Shown one piece after another: positions 1 through 10,099 of a stretch of DNA of 64,000 nucleotides. Every line of letters starts with the position of its first letter. The stretch's first letter is position 1. Source of the DNA: Paraburkholderia ultramafica (GTDB lineage: Bacteria > Pseudomonadota > Gammaproteobacteria > Burkholderiales > Burkholderiaceae); contig NZ_CADIKK010000006.1 of assembly GCF_902859915.1 (NCBI RefSeq), forward strand, positions 124,001 to 188,000, read 5' to 3'. A model generated the notes under the pieces. It was not told the DNA's origin. It saw only the letters and a list, made by a program, of their open reading frames with translations, and did not search any database. Made by a program: the position numbers and the translations under genes.

Positions 1-651
1 CTGACGTACTTCCCGCGCTGGCTGCAGCGCATCGAAGCGCAGATGGGCGCGATCCATACGCGGCTGCGGGCGCTGAACGTGCACGATGCGGCTTTGTCGC
101 TGGTGGAAGGCGGCTGCGATCTGATGATGGGCTATCACCATCCCAGTCATCCGGTTGCGCTCGATCCAGGCCGCTACGACATGCTGACGCTCGGCAACGA
201 GCCGATCAGTCCGTTCTCGGTGCCGGGCCGCGCCGGCCGGCCGCGTTACACGTTGCCGGGCACGGCCGAGGCGCCCACGCCCTATCTGTCCTACACGCCG
301 AATGCGTATCTGGGACGCATGACCGAAGTGATCCTCGCCAATGCGCCGGAGCGTCTGTATCTGGACCGCCTGTACGAGACCGACATGGCCGAAGGACTCA
401 AGGCGATGGCGCTGGCCGGCCACGGCATCGCGTTCCTGCCGCACAGCGCGGTGGAAGACGCGGTCGCCGACGGCAAGCTGATCCGCCTCGATCGCGCGAC
501 GCGTGGCACGCCGGAAGGGCAGCTCACGCTGAGCATGGAGATTCGCCTGTATCGCGACAAGCTCGCGGCGAACAGCGACGATGCGCGGCAGATACTCGTG
601 CGGCAATTGTGGGATGTGGTGACGGAGGAACTGGAGCAGGGCGCCGCGTAA
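1..651 (+). CDS. LysR-type transcriptional regulator, C-terminal part (cut by window start)
   Basis: The reading frame is open from base 1 and ends at a TAA at 649-651, so only the last 216 residues are visible and the N-terminal winged helix is outside the window. What remains looks like a LysR effector-binding domain: it opens with 'YFPRWLQRIEAQ', typical of the start of that domain, and later has 'GLKAMALAGHGIAFLPHSAV', the usual glycine-rich strand-helix near the end. It resembles the HypT/YjiE-like branch, but that subfamily is only a guess. The gene lies just upstream of gdhA on the same strand, with 139 bases between them holding a short inverted repeat, so it may regulate glutamate metabolism genes; that link is inference. 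Confidence 0.85.
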   Translation: MTYFPRWLQRIEAQMGAIHTRLRALNVHDAALSLVEGGCDLMMGYHHPSHPVALDPGRYDMLTLGNEPISPFSVPGRAGRPRYTLPGTAEAPTPYLSYTPNAYLGRMTEVILANAPERLYLDRLYETDMAEGLKAMALAGHGIAFLPHSAVEDAVADGKLIRLDRATRGTPEGQLTLSMEIRLYRDKLAANSDDARQILVRQLWDVVTEELEQGAA

Positions 652-694
652 AAAGCCTGCGTCCCCACGACGTAAATTTGCGGCTTCCGGAAGG

Positions 695-713
695 TTATGC
701 AAAAAAAACATAA
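695..713. promoter_or_regulatory. Inverted repeat upstream of gdhA, possible regulator site
   Basis: TTATG and CATAA arms flank a nine-base A-rich spacer, giving a 19-bp interrupted palindrome of the general T-N11-A shape favoured by LysR regulators. It lies between the LysR gene and gdhA. The assignment rests only on shape and position. Confidence 0.3.
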
Positions 714-790
714 TCGGATAAGGAAACGGCATTGGATTTCAAATCGGCGTTTTTCGACAATGCACGTATTCGATCAACGCCGGAGCGTTC

Positions 791-2095
791 ATGTCTTCCC
801 AGCAGCAATCCGCATCATCGTTGCAGTCGGTTCCTTCCTACCTCAATCGCGACGACCTCGGCCCGTGGGGCAACTACCTGCGCCAGGTCGACCGCGTCGC
901 GCCGTACCTCGGCTCGCTGTCCCGCTGGCTCGAAACCCTGAAGCGCCCGAAGCGCATTCTGATCGTCGACGTGCCCATCGAACTCGATAACGGCACTGTC
1001 GCGCACTTCGAAGGCTATCGCGTGCAGCACAACGTGTCGCGCGGTCCGGGCAAGGGCGGCGTGCGTTATCACCAGGACGTGACGCTGTCGGAAGTGATGG
1101 CGCTGTCCGCGTGGATGTCGGTGAAGAACGCGGCGGTGAACGTGCCGTACGGCGGCGCGAAGGGCGGTATCCGCGTCGATCCGCGCACGCTGTCGCGTGG
1201 CGAACTGGAGCGCGTGACGCGCCGCTACACCAGCGAAATCGGCATCATCATCGGACCGAATACCGACATCCCCGCGCCGGACGTGAACACGAACGAGCAG
1301 ATCATGGCGTGGATGATGGACACGTACTCGATGAACCAGGGCCAAACGGCCACCGGCGTCGTGACCGGCAAGCCGATCACGCTCGGTGGTTCGCTGGGCC
1401 GCCGCGAGGCGACGGGCCGCGGCGTGTTCGTGGTCGGCTGCGAAGCGGCGCGCCGCATCGGCTTCGATATCGAAGGGGCGCGCATTGCCGTGCAGGGCTT
1501 CGGCAATGTCGGCGGGATTGCCGCGCGGCTGTTCCAGGAAGCGGGCGCCAAGGTGGTCGCGGTGCAGGATCACACCGGTTCGCTGTACAAGTCGACCGGC
1601 ATCGATGCGGGCGCGTTGCTCGAACACGTCGCGAAGACCGGCGGCGTCGGCGGTTTCCCGGAAGCGGATGCCGTGACCAATGAGGAGTTCTGGAGCGTCG
1701 AATCGGACATCCTGATTCCGGCCGCGCTGGAAAACCAGATCACCGAAAAGAACGCCGGCAAGATCAAGACGAAGATCGTCGTGGAAGGCGCCAACGGCCC
1801 GACCACCACGGCGGCCGACGACATCCTGCACGATCGCGGCATCCTCGTGATTCCGGACGTGGTGGCCAATGCGGGCGGCGTGACGGTGTCATATTTCGAG
1901 TGGGTGCAGGACTTCTCGAGCTTCTTCTGGACCGAGGACGAGATCAACCAGCGTCTGGAGCGCGTGATGCGTGAGGCATTCGCCGCGGTGTGGCAGGTGT
2001 CTAGCGAGCAGAACGTGTCCGTGCGGACCGCGGCGTTTATCGTCGCTTGTAAGCGGATTCTGCAAGCGCGTGAAATGCGCGGTCTGTATCCCTGA
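791..2095 (+). CDS. gdhA: Glutamate dehydrogenase (Glu/Leu/Phe/Val dehydrogenase family)
   Basis: The 434-residue enzyme interconverts glutamate and 2-oxoglutarate plus ammonia in the cytoplasm, using NAD(P). The length fits the family. The substrate-binding stretch '[10 protein letters not shown]' is at about residues 85-94, the catalytic lysine motif GGAKGG at 121-126 (K124), the catalytic aspartate region PAPDV at 161-165, and the Rossmann nucleotide loop GFGNVGG at 236-242. The ATG at 791 has a GGAG ribosome site about six bases upstream. An antisense-looking open frame overlaps it but has no family features. It sits directly before a glutamate/aspartate importer, which fits use of glutamate as carbon and nitrogen source. 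Cofactor preference cannot be read with certainty. Confidence 0.96.
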   Translation: MSSQQQSASSLQSVPSYLNRDDLGPWGNYLRQVDRVAPYLGSLSRWLETLKRPKRILIVDVPIELDNGTVAHFEGYRVQHNVSRGPGKGGVRYHQDVTLSEVMALSAWMSVKNAAVNVPYGGAKGGIRVDPRTLSRGELERVTRRYTSEIGIIIGPNTDIPAPDVNTNEQIMAWMMDTYSMNQGQTATGVVTGKPITLGGSLGRREATGRGVFVVGCEAARRIGFDIEGARIAVQGFGNVGGIAARLFQEAGAKVVAVQDHTGSLYKSTGIDAGALLEHVAKTGGVGGFPEADAVTNEEFWSVESDILIPAALENQITEKNAGKIKTKIVVEGANGPTTTAADDILHDRGILVIPDVVANAGGVTVSYFEWVQDFSSFFWTEDEINQRLERVMREAFAAVWQVSSEQNVSVRTAAFIVACKRILQAREMRGLYP

Positions 2096-2183
2096 TCTTT
2101 CTGTTTGAAAGGCGGTGCCGCTACGTTGCGGGTTCGCCGCCAATTTTTGCCTGAACGCGGTCCACAAGACGGCGTGTTGTACC

Positions 2184-2217
2184 GGCGGGAGGCATCGTAT
2201 TGATGCCTCCCGCCTTT
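2184..2217 (+). terminator. Rho-independent terminator after gdhA
   Basis: A perfect 13-bp stem (GGCGGGAGGCATC with its complement) closes a five-base loop and is followed by TTT. It separates gdhA from the glt operon. Confidence 0.8.
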
Positions 2218-2360
2218 GCATATTTGGAAAAGTCTTACCAGACTGGTCTCGAGCGCTGCTAAACCATCGCGGCGTGCGCGCAACAACATGGTATATAGCC
2301 ATACTTTCAGAATAACTACTTTGCTAAACTGGCGCCGGTTCTTGCCAAGGAGATCACAAC

Positions 2361-3254
2361 ATGAAGATCAAAAAAGCTGCGCTGCTGCTCGCGACTCTCG
2401 GACTATTTACGGTTGGCGCGCATGCGCAAGACGCCGGTACGCTGAAGAAGATCAAGGACACGGGCGTCATTTCGCTGGGCCATCGCGAATCGTCGATCCC
2501 GTTTTCGTACTACGACGACAAGCAGAACGTCATCGGCTACTCGCAGGAATTCGCCATGAAGGTGGTGGAGGCCGTCAAGCAGAAGCTGAACATGCCTAAC
2601 CTGAAGGTGAAGCTGACGCCGGTCACGTCGCAAAACCGGATTCCGCTGGTGCAGAACGGCACCGTCGACATCGAATGCGGTTCGACCACGAACAACCTCG
2701 AGCGCCAGCAACAGGCCGCGTTCTCGAACACTATCTTCGTGATCGGCACGCGTCTGATGACCAAGAAAGACTCCGGCGTCAAGGACTGGTCCGACCTGAA
2801 GGGCAAGACGGTCGTCACGACCGCCGGCACCACCTCCGAGCGCCTGCTTCGCAAGATGAACCAGGACAAGAGCATGGGCATGAACATCATCAGCGCGAAG
2901 GACCACGGCGAGTCGTTCCTGACGCTGTCCACGGGCCGTGCCGCGGCGTTCATGATGGACGACGCATTGCTCGCCGGCGAACGCGCGAAGTCGAACAACC
3001 CGAACGATTTCGTGATCGTCGGCGCGCCGCAATCGCGTGAAGCGTACGGCTGCATGATGCGCAAGAACGATCCGGAGTTCAAGAAGGTCGCCGACGACGC
3101 GATCGCGAAGGTCCAACTCTCGGGCGAAGCCGATCAGATCTACACGAAGTGGTTCGAGTCGCCGATTCCGCCGAAAGGCCTGAACCTGAACTTCCCGAAG
3201 GGCGACGACATGCGGGCTCTCTTCAAGAACCCGAATGACAAGGCATTGGATTAA
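2361..3254 (+). CDS. gltI: Glutamate/aspartate ABC transporter, periplasmic binding protein
   Basis: The 297-residue protein starts with a clear Sec signal peptide (MKIKKA, a hydrophobic core, then AHAQD, cleavage near residue 22) and continues as a type-3 periplasmic solute-binding protein. 'GVISLGHRESSIPFSYYDD' is the typical opening of the ligand-binding lobe in GltI proteins, and 'DIECGSTTNNLERQ' matches the GltI ligand pocket. It captures glutamate or aspartate in the periplasm for GltJK. An AAGGAGA ribosome site precedes the ATG at good spacing. A hairpin between this gene and gltJ suggests that the binding protein is made in excess over the membrane parts. Confidence 0.95.
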   Translation: MKIKKAALLLATLGLFTVGAHAQDAGTLKKIKDTGVISLGHRESSIPFSYYDDKQNVIGYSQEFAMKVVEAVKQKLNMPNLKVKLTPVTSQNRIPLVQNGTVDIECGSTTNNLERQQQAAFSNTIFVIGTRLMTKKDSGVKDWSDLKGKTVVTTAGTTSERLLRKMNQDKSMGMNIISAKDHGESFLTLSTGRAAAFMMDDALLAGERAKSNNPNDFVIVGAPQSREAYGCMMRKNDPEFKKVADDAIAKVQLSGEADQIYTKWFESPIPPKGLNLNFPKGDDMRALFKNPNDKALD

Positions 3255-3282
3255 ACCTTAGCTTTTTTTTAAAACGCTGAAC

Positions 3283-3320
3283 GAAACGGAAGGGGCCACG
3301 CGCTTCTTCCGTTTCTTTTT
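3283..3320 (+). terminator. Attenuator-like terminator between gltI and gltJ
   Basis: GAAACGGAAG at 3283-3292 pairs with CTTCCGTTTC at 3306-3315 around a 13-base loop, followed by five T. It lies inside the operon, so it probably acts as a partial terminator that lowers permease expression relative to the binding protein. Confidence 0.7.
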
Positions 3321-3335
3321 GCTGGAGTCTTGGTT

Positions 3336-4076
3336 ATGTCATATCACTGGAACTGGGGCATTCTGCTGAGTCCGGTCTCCACCGGCGAGCCGACCACCTA
3401 TCTGGGCTGGTTGTTCTCGGGCCTCTGGGTGACGATTACCGTGTCGTTGTCGGCATGGGTGATCGCGCTGATCGTCGGTTCGCTCTTTGGCGTGCTGCGT
3501 ACGGTGCCGAACAAATGGGCATCGGGGATCGGCACGGTCTACGTTGCGATTTTCCGTAACATCCCGCTGATCGTGCAGTTCTTCATCTGGTATCTGGTGA
3601 TACCGGAGCTGCTGCCGGTGTCGATGGGCAACTGGTTCAAGCAACTGCCGCCGAGCGCGCAGTTCTTTTCGTCGTCGATCATCTGTCTCGGGCTGTTCAC
3701 TTCCGCGCGCGTGTGCGAGCAGGTGCGCTCGGGTATCAACGCGTTGCCGCGCGGCCAGCGCGCCGCGGGTCTGGCGATGGGCTTCACGCAATGGCAGACG
3801 TATCGCTATGTGCTGCTGCCGGTCGCGTACCGGATCATCGTGCCGCCGCTTACGTCCGAGTTTCTGAACATTTTCAAGAATTCGGCGGTGGCTTCGACGA
3901 TCGGTCTGCTGGATCTTTCCGCGCAGGCGCGCCAACTGGTCGACTACACGTCGCAGACCTATGAGTCGTTCATCGCGGTCACGGTCGCGTACATGCTGAT
4001 CAATCTGGTCGTGATGCAGTTGATGCGCTGGGTCGAAGCCAGAACCCGGCTGCCCGGCTATATCGGAGGCAAGTGA
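3336..4076 (+). CDS. gltJ: Glutamate/aspartate ABC transporter permease
   Basis: The protein has about 246 residues with several hydrophobic membrane segments and the binding-protein-dependent permease domain of polar amino acid importers. The EAA-type loop that contacts the ATPase is seen around '[19 protein letters not shown]'. I chose the ATG at 3336 because GGAG at 3324-3327 is well spaced from it; a TTG two codons upstream is also open. The stop overlaps the start of gltK (TGATG), which indicates translational coupling. It forms the membrane channel together with GltK. Confidence 0.94.
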   Translation: MSYHWNWGILLSPVSTGEPTTYLGWLFSGLWVTITVSLSAWVIALIVGSLFGVLRTVPNKWASGIGTVYVAIFRNIPLIVQFFIWYLVIPELLPVSMGNWFKQLPPSAQFFSSSIICLGLFTSARVCEQVRSGINALPRGQRAAGLAMGFTQWQTYRYVLLPVAYRIIVPPLTSEFLNIFKNSAVASTIGLLDLSAQARQLVDYTSQTYESFIAVTVAYMLINLVVMQLMRWVEARTRLPGYIGGK

Positions 4077-4753
4077 TGCACCATTTCGACTGGAGCGGTA
4101 TTCCGGGCACACTGCCTACGCTGTGGACCGGCGCTATCGTCACCTTCAAAATCACGTTGATCGCGATCGTGTTCGGCATCGTGTGGGGCACCATTCTCGC
4201 GATGTTGCGGCTGTCGTCGTTCAAACCCTTCGAGTGGTTCGCCAAGGGTTACGTGACGATCTTCCGTTCAATCCCGCTGGTGATGGTGCTGCTGTGGTTC
4301 TTCCTGATCGTGCCGCAAGTGCTGCAAAACGTGCTTGGCCTGTCGCCGGATATCGACATTCGCCTCGCGTCGGCGATGGTCGCTTTCTCGCTGTTCGAGG
4401 CGGCGTACTATTCGGAGATCATCCGCGCCGGCATTCAGGCGGTGCCGCGCGGGCAGGTCAACGCGGCGTTCGCGCTCGGCATGGGCTACGCGCAGGCGAT
4501 GCGTCTGATCGTGCTGCCGCAGGCGTTCCGTGCGATGGTGCCGCTGCTGCTCACGCAGGGTATCGTGCTGTTTCAGGATACGTCGCTCGTCTACGTGATC
4601 AGTCTCGCCGACTTCTTCCGCACCGCCACGAATATTGGCGATCGTGACGGCACGAATGTCGAGATGGTACTGTTCGCGGGCGCGGTTTACTTCGTGATCT
4701 GTGTGGTCGCGTCGAGCCTTGTCAAAGCTCTTCAGAAAAAGGTCGCAAGATGA
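4076..4753 (+). CDS. gltK: Glutamate/aspartate ABC transporter permease
   Basis: This 225-residue second permease of the importer has the same fold as GltJ: hydrophobic segments and the ATPase-contact loop '[19 protein letters not shown]'. Its ATG shares a base with the gltJ stop, and a GGAGG ribosome site lies just upstream. A GTG one codon earlier is an alternative start. Its own stop overlaps the gltL start by four bases, so J, K and L are translationally coupled. Confidence 0.94.
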   Translation: MHHFDWSGIPGTLPTLWTGAIVTFKITLIAIVFGIVWGTILAMLRLSSFKPFEWFAKGYVTIFRSIPLVMVLLWFFLIVPQVLQNVLGLSPDIDIRLASAMVAFSLFEAAYYSEIIRAGIQAVPRGQVNAAFALGMGYAQAMRLIVLPQAFRAMVPLLLTQGIVLFQDTSLVYVISLADFFRTATNIGDRDGTNVEMVLFAGAVYFVICVVASSLVKALQKKVAR

Positions 4754-5475
4754 TCTCTATCAAGAATGTTTCGAAGTGGTACGGTCAGTTTCAAGTGCTG
4801 GCCGACTGCACGACGGAAGTCAAAAAAGGTGAAGTGGTGGTGGTGTGCGGGCCGTCGGGCTCGGGCAAGTCCACGCTGATCAAAACCGTCAACGGCCTCG
4901 AGCCGTTCCAGAAGGGTGAGATCGTCATCAACGGCCAGTCGCTGACCGACAAGAAAACCAATCTGTCGAAGCTGCGTGCGAAGGTCGGCATGGTGTTCCA
5001 GCACTTCGAACTGTTCCCGCATCTGTCGATCGTGCAGAACCTGACGCTCGCGCAGGTGAAGGTGCTCGGCCGCTCGAACGACGAAGCCACCGCGAAAGGG
5101 CTGAAGCTGCTCGATCGCGTGGGCTTGCGCGCGCACGCGGACAAGTTTCCGGGCCAGTTGTCGGGCGGTCAGCAGCAGCGCGTGGCGATTGCGCGCGCGT
5201 TGTCGATGGACCCGATCGCGATGCTGTTCGACGAGCCGACCTCGGCGCTCGATCCGGAAATGATCAACGAAGTGCTCGACGTGATGGTCGAACTCGCGCA
5301 GGAAGGCATGACCATGATGTGCGTCACGCACGAAATGGGCTTTGCCAAGAAGGTTGCGCACCGCGTGATCTTCATGGACAAGGGCTTGATCGTCGAAGAC
5401 GACCGCAAGGAAGACTTCTTCGCCAATCCGAAGTCGGATCGCGCGAAGGATTTTCTGGCGAAGATCCTGCACTGA
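4750..5475 (+). CDS. gltL: Glutamate/aspartate ABC transporter ATP-binding protein
   Basis: The 241-residue ATPase powers the GltIJK importer on the cytoplasmic face. It has the Walker A motif GPSGSGKST at 34-42, the ABC signature LSGGQQQR at 137-144 and Walker B with catalytic glutamate (MLFDEP) at about 158-163, followed by the D-loop SALD and the switch histidine in 'CVTHEMGFA'. Length is normal for polar amino acid transporters. It overlaps gltK by ATGA and is the last gene of the operon, before a strong hairpin. Confidence 0.96.
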   Translation: MISIKNVSKWYGQFQVLADCTTEVKKGEVVVVCGPSGSGKSTLIKTVNGLEPFQKGEIVINGQSLTDKKTNLSKLRAKVGMVFQHFELFPHLSIVQNLTLAQVKVLGRSNDEATAKGLKLLDRVGLRAHADKFPGQLSGGQQQRVAIARALSMDPIAMLFDEPTSALDPEMINEVLDVMVELAQEGMTMMCVTHEMGFAKKVAHRVIFMDKGLIVEDDRKEDFFANPKSDRAKDFLAKILH

Positions 5476-5530
5476 GTGAGTGCACTGAGCTTGTCGCACG
5501 CTGGCCGCTGTCTGGCTGGCGCGTGGATCG

Positions 5531-5558
5531 AAAAAGCCGCTCCTGGAGCGGCTTTTTT
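5531..5558. terminator. Terminator at the end of the glt operon
   Basis: AAAAAGCCGCT and AGCGGCTTTTTT flank a five-base loop. A and T tracts on both sides mean it could serve both the glt operon and the facing amidotransferase gene, which ends at 5623. Confidence 0.8.
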
Positions 5559-5622
5559 GTTGCTGAGGCTTTGACCCGGCGACGAGTTGCAGTTGCGTGA
5601 AGGTCCGCGAAGACGCGCGCGC

Positions 5623-6564
5623 TCAGGACTCGAATGCCGCGGCGTCGTCGGCCGCTTCGAGGTCGGCTTCGCTGTCGGCGATAACCTCGGCCTCGGCCCC
5701 GGTCGAAGCTGCGATCGTGGTGGCCGATGCCGACGCATCCAAAGCCGGATTGCGCAGCTTCTCGAGCACCGACGCCGGCACCGGCACGTTGATGCGGCCG
5801 ATCACGGCGCCATGCTGGAACATCATCAGATCGCCCGGCTCGAACGCGGTCCAGACTTCGTTGTCGGTCAGCGGCTTGGTCGCGATCACGGCGACACGGT
5901 CTTCCGGCGTCGTGTATTTGGCGAAATCGATCGAGACGTCCGCGTCGACCAGATGCGCAGTGGAAAACGGCCAGCGCCGCACGATGTAGTGCAGATGCGT
6001 CGAGCAATGCGCGAACAGCGCCTGGCCGTTCGACATCAGGAAATTGAACACGCCGAACCGGGTGATTTCGCGCGTGAGCGTTTCGAGCGCGGCAAACAGT
6101 TCTTCGAGCGGCGGCTGCTGCGCGCCTGGAAAGGCCTTGCGCAGACCTTCCAGCAACGCGCAGAAAGCGAGTTCGCTGTCGGTCGTGCCGACCGGCTGAT
6201 AGACACCCGTCAGTGCCGGCGAATAATCTTTCAGATCGCCGTTGTGCGCGAAGATCCAGTGACGCCCCCACAGTTCGCGCATGAACGGGTGGCAGTTTTC
6301 AAGCAGGATGTGCCCTTGCGTCGCCTTGCGGATATGCGCGATCGTGTTCTTCGATTTGATCGGGTAGCGCTTGACCATCTCGGCGATCGGCGAGGTGGCC
6401 GACGATTGATGGTCGATGAACAGGCGGCAGGCTTTATCTTCGAAGAAGGCGATACCCCAGCCGTCGGCATGGTGATCGGTGACGCCGCCGCGCGCCGCAA
6501 AGCCGGTGAACGAGAACGTGACGTCCGTTGGCGCGGCGCAGTTCATTCCGAGAAGTTGGCACAT
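5623..6564 (-). CDS. Class II glutamine amidotransferase (YafJ-like)
   Basis: The 313-residue protein begins MCQLLGMN; after removal of Met, Cys2 would be the N-terminal nucleophile of class II (Ntn) glutamine amidotransferases. 'GWGIAFFEDKACRLFIDHQSS' and 'ISHIRKATQG'-like residues (IAHIRKATQG) fit the YafJ/DUF4325-free stand-alone family. No second catalytic domain is present, so the acceptor of the released ammonia is unknown. The last 35-40 residues are an Ala/Glu/Asp-rich low-complexity tail that is probably disordered. It is transcribed away from pyrC and faces the glt operon. Confidence 0.85.
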   Translation of the reverse strand: MCQLLGMNCAAPTDVTFSFTGFAARGGVTDHHADGWGIAFFEDKACRLFIDHQSSATSPIAEMVKRYPIKSKNTIAHIRKATQGHILLENCHPFMRELWGRHWIFAHNGDLKDYSPALTGVYQPVGTTDSELAFCALLEGLRKAFPGAQQPPLEELFAALETLTREITRFGVFNFLMSNGQALFAHCSTHLHYIVRRWPFSTAHLVDADVSIDFAKYTTPEDRVAVIATKPLTDNEVWTAFEPGDLMMFQHGAVIGRINVPVPASVLEKLRNPALDASASATTIAASTGAEAEVIADSEADLEAADDAAAFES

Positions 6565-6731
6565 GTTGCGGGTAAGCCTGTGAACGGGGCAAGCCGTTAC
6601 AATGATGATTTTCCAAGCATATCACCGAGCCAGAAACGCCAAATAGCGAAATTGACGTGTGTTTGGGCCGCAACAAGGCGGTTTGACCGGGTCGATTGGC
6701 TTTTGGCGCCGAGTCTCGCTCCCCTCTCGCC

Positions 6732-7793
6732 ATGATCGCTTCCAACGTTTCTCCCGACTCCATCACGCTCGCCCGTCCGGACGACTGGCATCTGCACGTT
6801 CGCGACGGCGCGATGCTGGCCGCCGTGCTGCCGGACACCGCGCGCCAGTTCGGCCGCGCGATCATCATGCCGAACCTGAAGCCGCCGGTCACGACCACCA
6901 CGATGGCGCACGCGTATCGCGAGCGGATCGTCGCCGCGATCCCCGAAGGGGCGAAGTTCGAACCGCTGATGACGCTGTATCTGACCGACAACACGCCGCC
7001 CGACGAAATCCGCCGCGCGCGCGAGAGCGGCTTCGTGCATGGCGTGAAGCTGTATCCGGCGGGTGCGACGACCAACTCGGACGCGGGCGTCACCGACATC
7101 ATGAAGTGCGCCAAAACGCTCGAAACGATGCAGGAAGTGGGCATGCCGCTGCTGGTGCACGGTGAGGTGACGGATTCGTCGATCGATCTGTTCGACCGCG
7201 AGAAGGTGTTCATCGACCGTGTGATGACGCCGCTGCGCCGCGCGTTCCCGGCGCTGAAGGTGGTGTTCGAGCACATCACGACGAAAGACGCGGTCGATTA
7301 CATCCGCGAAGCAGGCGTGGCGCCGGCGCTGCTGGGCGCGACGATTACCGCGCACCATCTGCTGTACAACCGCAACGCGATCTTCCAGGGCGGCATTCGC
7401 CCGCATTACTACTGCCTGCCGGTGTTGAAGCGCGAGACGCATCGCGTGGCGCTGGTCGAGGCGGCGACGTCGGGCAATCCGCGCTTCTTCCTCGGCACCG
7501 ACAGCGCGCCGCATCCGAAGGGTTTGAAGGAACATGCGTGCGGCTGCGCGGGCTGCTATACGGCGCTGCACGCGCTCGAGCTTTATACCGAAGCGTTCGA
7601 CAACGCGGGGGCGCTCGACAAGCTCGAAGGCTTCGCGAGCTTCTACGGTGCGGATTTCTACGGTCTGCCGCGCAATGCGGAGAAGGTCACGCTGCGTCGC
7701 GAGGAATGGACGCTGCCCGCCGAGTTGCCGGTCGGCGATACGCCGGTGGTGCCGCTGCGCGGCGGCGAGTCGATTGGTTGGCGCCTGGTTTGA
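6732..7793 (+). CDS. pyrC: Dihydroorotase
   Basis: The 353-residue zinc enzyme closes carbamoyl-aspartate to dihydroorotate in pyrimidine synthesis. The N-terminal metal site HLHVR gives H20 and H22, '[15 protein letters not shown]' holds the lysine that is carboxylated to bridge the metals, and '[10 protein letters not shown]' carries the catalytic aspartate. Length and order match the E. coli-type PyrC. I chose the ATG at 6732, since the open frame upstream (from a TTG at 6696) adds residues not expected in the family. Confidence 0.95.
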   Translation: MIASNVSPDSITLARPDDWHLHVRDGAMLAAVLPDTARQFGRAIIMPNLKPPVTTTTMAHAYRERIVAAIPEGAKFEPLMTLYLTDNTPPDEIRRARESGFVHGVKLYPAGATTNSDAGVTDIMKCAKTLETMQEVGMPLLVHGEVTDSSIDLFDREKVFIDRVMTPLRRAFPALKVVFEHITTKDAVDYIREAGVAPALLGATITAHHLLYNRNAIFQGGIRPHYYCLPVLKRETHRVALVEAATSGNPRFFLGTDSAPHPKGLKEHACGCAGCYTALHALELYTEAFDNAGALDKLEGFASFYGADFYGLPRNAEKVTLRREEWTLPAELPVGDTPVVPLRGGESIGWRLV

Positions 7794-7804
7794 GGCTGCG
7801 CCAG

Positions 7805-8653
7805 ATGCAGCTGGGCGAGGCGCGTGAGGCGGGGCACGAGGTGGCGCAGCCGGGCTTCGCCGGCATCGATTGGTCGAGGCCCTGGTTCGCGCAGTTCGCC
7901 ACGCGCGGCCAGCGCTGGCAGCAGGCCGCGCTGACCAGCTACGCGGCCTTGCTCGCGGCAATGAACGCCGATGCCGCCGAGATGCGGCAGACCACGGGGC
8001 GCGGCCAACGGCTCGCATTCATCGCGCAGGACGAGCTACCGCCCGGAGCCGCCTACGAAGCGCACATCGCGTCGACCGGCTGCGTGCCGACGCGCCACAA
8101 TCTGCATGACTTCTTCAACGGCTCGATGTGGTTTGCGTTTCCGCGCATCAAGGCGGCGCTGAACGCGCGGCAGTCGGCAGCAATCGATGTGCTGGGCGTC
8201 GGTCCGACTCGCGGCGGCGTGCGCGATACGTTGACCCTGTTCGACGAGAACGCGTTGCTGTTCGCCTGTGCCGATCCCGCACTCAGCGCCGCGCTACGCG
8301 AATTCGACTGGCAGACGTTGCTGGTGGCCGGGCGCGATGCGTGGGGTGCGAGTTGCGAAGTGCGCTGCTTCGGCCATGCGTTGCTGGAAAAGCTGATCGC
8401 GCCGTTCAAGGCCTGCACGGGGCATGCGTGGATCGTCGACGTACCGTCCGCGTATTTCGGATGGGACACCGCGGCGCGGGACGCATGGCTCGATGAATCG
8501 GTTAGCACGGCGCTGCTCGACACCGACGCGTTGGCGAGCCGCATGTTCGCGCCGCTTCCGGTGCTGGGCATTCCAGGCTGGTGGCCCGAAAACGAATCGG
8601 CCGCGTTTTACGACGACGTGTCCGTGTTTCGCGCGGGACGGCGCAGCCGGTAA
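7805..8653 (+). CDS. DUF3025 domain-containing protein
   Basis: The protein has about 282 residues and no signal peptide or membrane segment. It reads as a DUF3025 protein: 'IDWSRPWFAQF' at the start, then a central 'TRHNLHDFFNGSMWFAFPRIKAALNARQ', which is the most recognisable block of that family. Function is unknown. It begins within about 12 bases of the pyrC stop (ATG at 7805; a TTG at 7790 overlapping the pyrC stop is an alternative), so it is probably co-transcribed with pyrC. No catalytic role can be assigned. Confidence 0.8.
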   Translation: MQLGEAREAGHEVAQPGFAGIDWSRPWFAQFATRGQRWQQAALTSYAALLAAMNADAAEMRQTTGRGQRLAFIAQDELPPGAAYEAHIASTGCVPTRHNLHDFFNGSMWFAFPRIKAALNARQSAAIDVLGVGPTRGGVRDTLTLFDENALLFACADPALSAALREFDWQTLLVAGRDAWGASCEVRCFGHALLEKLIAPFKACTGHAWIVDVPSAYFGWDTAARDAWLDESVSTALLDTDALASRMFAPLPVLGIPGWWPENESAAFYDDVSVFRAGRRSR

Positions 8654-8794
8654 ACAGGCTGCGAGGCTGCGACGGTTTCTGCAGAACTTGCCGCGCAAGT
8701 CCGCCGGGCCGATTGATTGCCCGAGTGTCGCTGCGCTCGCATTGGCCATTAGGCAATTTCCACCGTTGAATCGGCTGGCCGGCTGCGCAGGTGT

Positions 8795-8800
8795 TAAAAT
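8795..8800 (+). promoter_or_regulatory. Probable -10 box of rnpB
   Basis: TAAAAT lies about 10 bases before the inferred 5' end of the RNase P RNA. I see no good -35 box at standard spacing. Confidence 0.45.
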
Positions 8801-8810
8801 CCGCCGCAGC

Positions 8811-9224
<414 letters not shown>

Positions 9225-9238
9225 CCCAACACGAGATG

Positions 9239-9266
9239 CCGGCGTCCCGAAGGGGCGCCGGTATTT
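9239..9266 (+). terminator. Terminator of rnpB
   Basis: CCGGCGTCCC and GGGGCGCCGG form a 10-bp stem with one G-U pair and a GAA loop, followed by TATTTT. Confidence 0.75.
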
Positions 9267-9344
9267 TCATTAGTGCGCGTATTTTGCGCGTTGAGACGGC
9301 AGTTGCCGCGACGGCGAGCGGCGTGGCCATGCCACCGGCCACGC

Positions 9345-9779
9345 TCAGTTCGCGACGATGTCGAACGAATGCGTGAGCTCCGCGGTCTTCGCGATCATGA
9401 TCGACGCCGAGCAGTATTTGTCGTGCGACAGATTGATCGCGCGTTCCACGGTGGCCGGGTTCAGATTCTTGCCGGTCACGGTGAAGTGGAAGTGGATCTT
9501 GGTAAAGACCTTCGGATCCTCGCTGGCGCGTTCGGCCTTCAGCGTCACCGAGCAGCCGGCGATTTCCTGACGGCTCTTCTTCAGAATCATCACGACGTCG
9601 TAGGCGGTGCAGCCGCCTGTGCCGAGCAGAACCATTTCCATCGGACGCGGCGCGAGATTGCGGCCGCCGCCTTCAGGCGCACCGTCCATCGCGACCAGAT
9701 GACCGCTGCCCGTCTCGGCCGCAAACGCCATCCCGTCTTGCCCCATCCAGCTCACTTTGCATTCCATGCTGTGCTCCAC
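9345..9779 (-). CDS. OsmC family protein
   Basis: The 144-residue protein has the OsmC/YhfA fold pattern: an N-terminal beta stretch 'MECKVSWMGQDGMAF', the glycine-rich 'APRPMEMVLLGTGGCTAYDVVMILKK' holding the first redox cysteine, and 'HDKYCSASIMI' holding the second. Members reduce organic peroxides or relate to detoxification; the YhfA-like subgroup is less well characterised. Length matches the family. It stands alone between rnpB and a long leader region. Confidence 0.88.
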   Translation of the reverse strand: MEHSMECKVSWMGQDGMAFAAETGSGHLVAMDGAPEGGGRNLAPRPMEMVLLGTGGCTAYDVVMILKKSRQEIAGCSVTLKAERASEDPKVFTKIHFHFTVTGKNLNPATVERAINLSHDKYCSASIMIAKTAELTHSFDIVAN

Positions 9780-10064
9780 CGCGCTTCGCTATATCGAGAC
9801 GGCATTGTAGCCCGGCGTCTGCGGATCCGCCCGAGGCGACTTTCGCCGAAAATTATGCCGGATAGCGGCTTGTGTGTTGCGATGCGGCATGTTGAGCCGA
9901 TTCGGGAATGCCCTGACAGATTTAGGGGTTTTACTCTAGATGATGTCTGCAGGGCAAGCTGGCTCGCAAGGACTTAGTGATTGATATAAAAGGAAATTCA
10001 CCGTTTCTGAGTGCCGGCTTGTATCTGCCACATTATGAAAACGCATTTCGCAATGCAAATATTC
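9780..10064. other. Intergenic stretch upstream of the small RNA; nothing coding seen
   Basis: No credible gene is seen here. The stretch holds the upstream region of the osmC-type gene and, from about 9950, AT-richer sequence leading into the small-RNA promoter. Confidence 0.5.
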
Positions 10065-10093
10065 TTGCATCGCACAAGGGTGCCTCATATAAT
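10065..10093 (+). promoter_or_regulatory. Sigma-70 promoter of the small RNA
   Basis: TTGCAT (10065-10070) and a perfect TATAAT (10088-10093) are separated by exactly 17 bases. The start of transcription would fall near 10100. Confidence 0.8.
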
Positions 10094-10099
10094 CGATCC

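Noticed and set aside
815..1831. Long antisense open frame opposite gdhA
   Set aside because: It is a shadow caused by GC-rich third positions; the His/Arg/Asp-rich product has no family features. The same applies to other long frames opposite core genes.
5623..5740. Acidic Ala/Glu tail of the amidotransferase as a frameshift artefact
   Set aside because: The frame is continuous to its stop and such low-complexity tails occur in GC-rich genomes; no competing frame restores a family-like ending.
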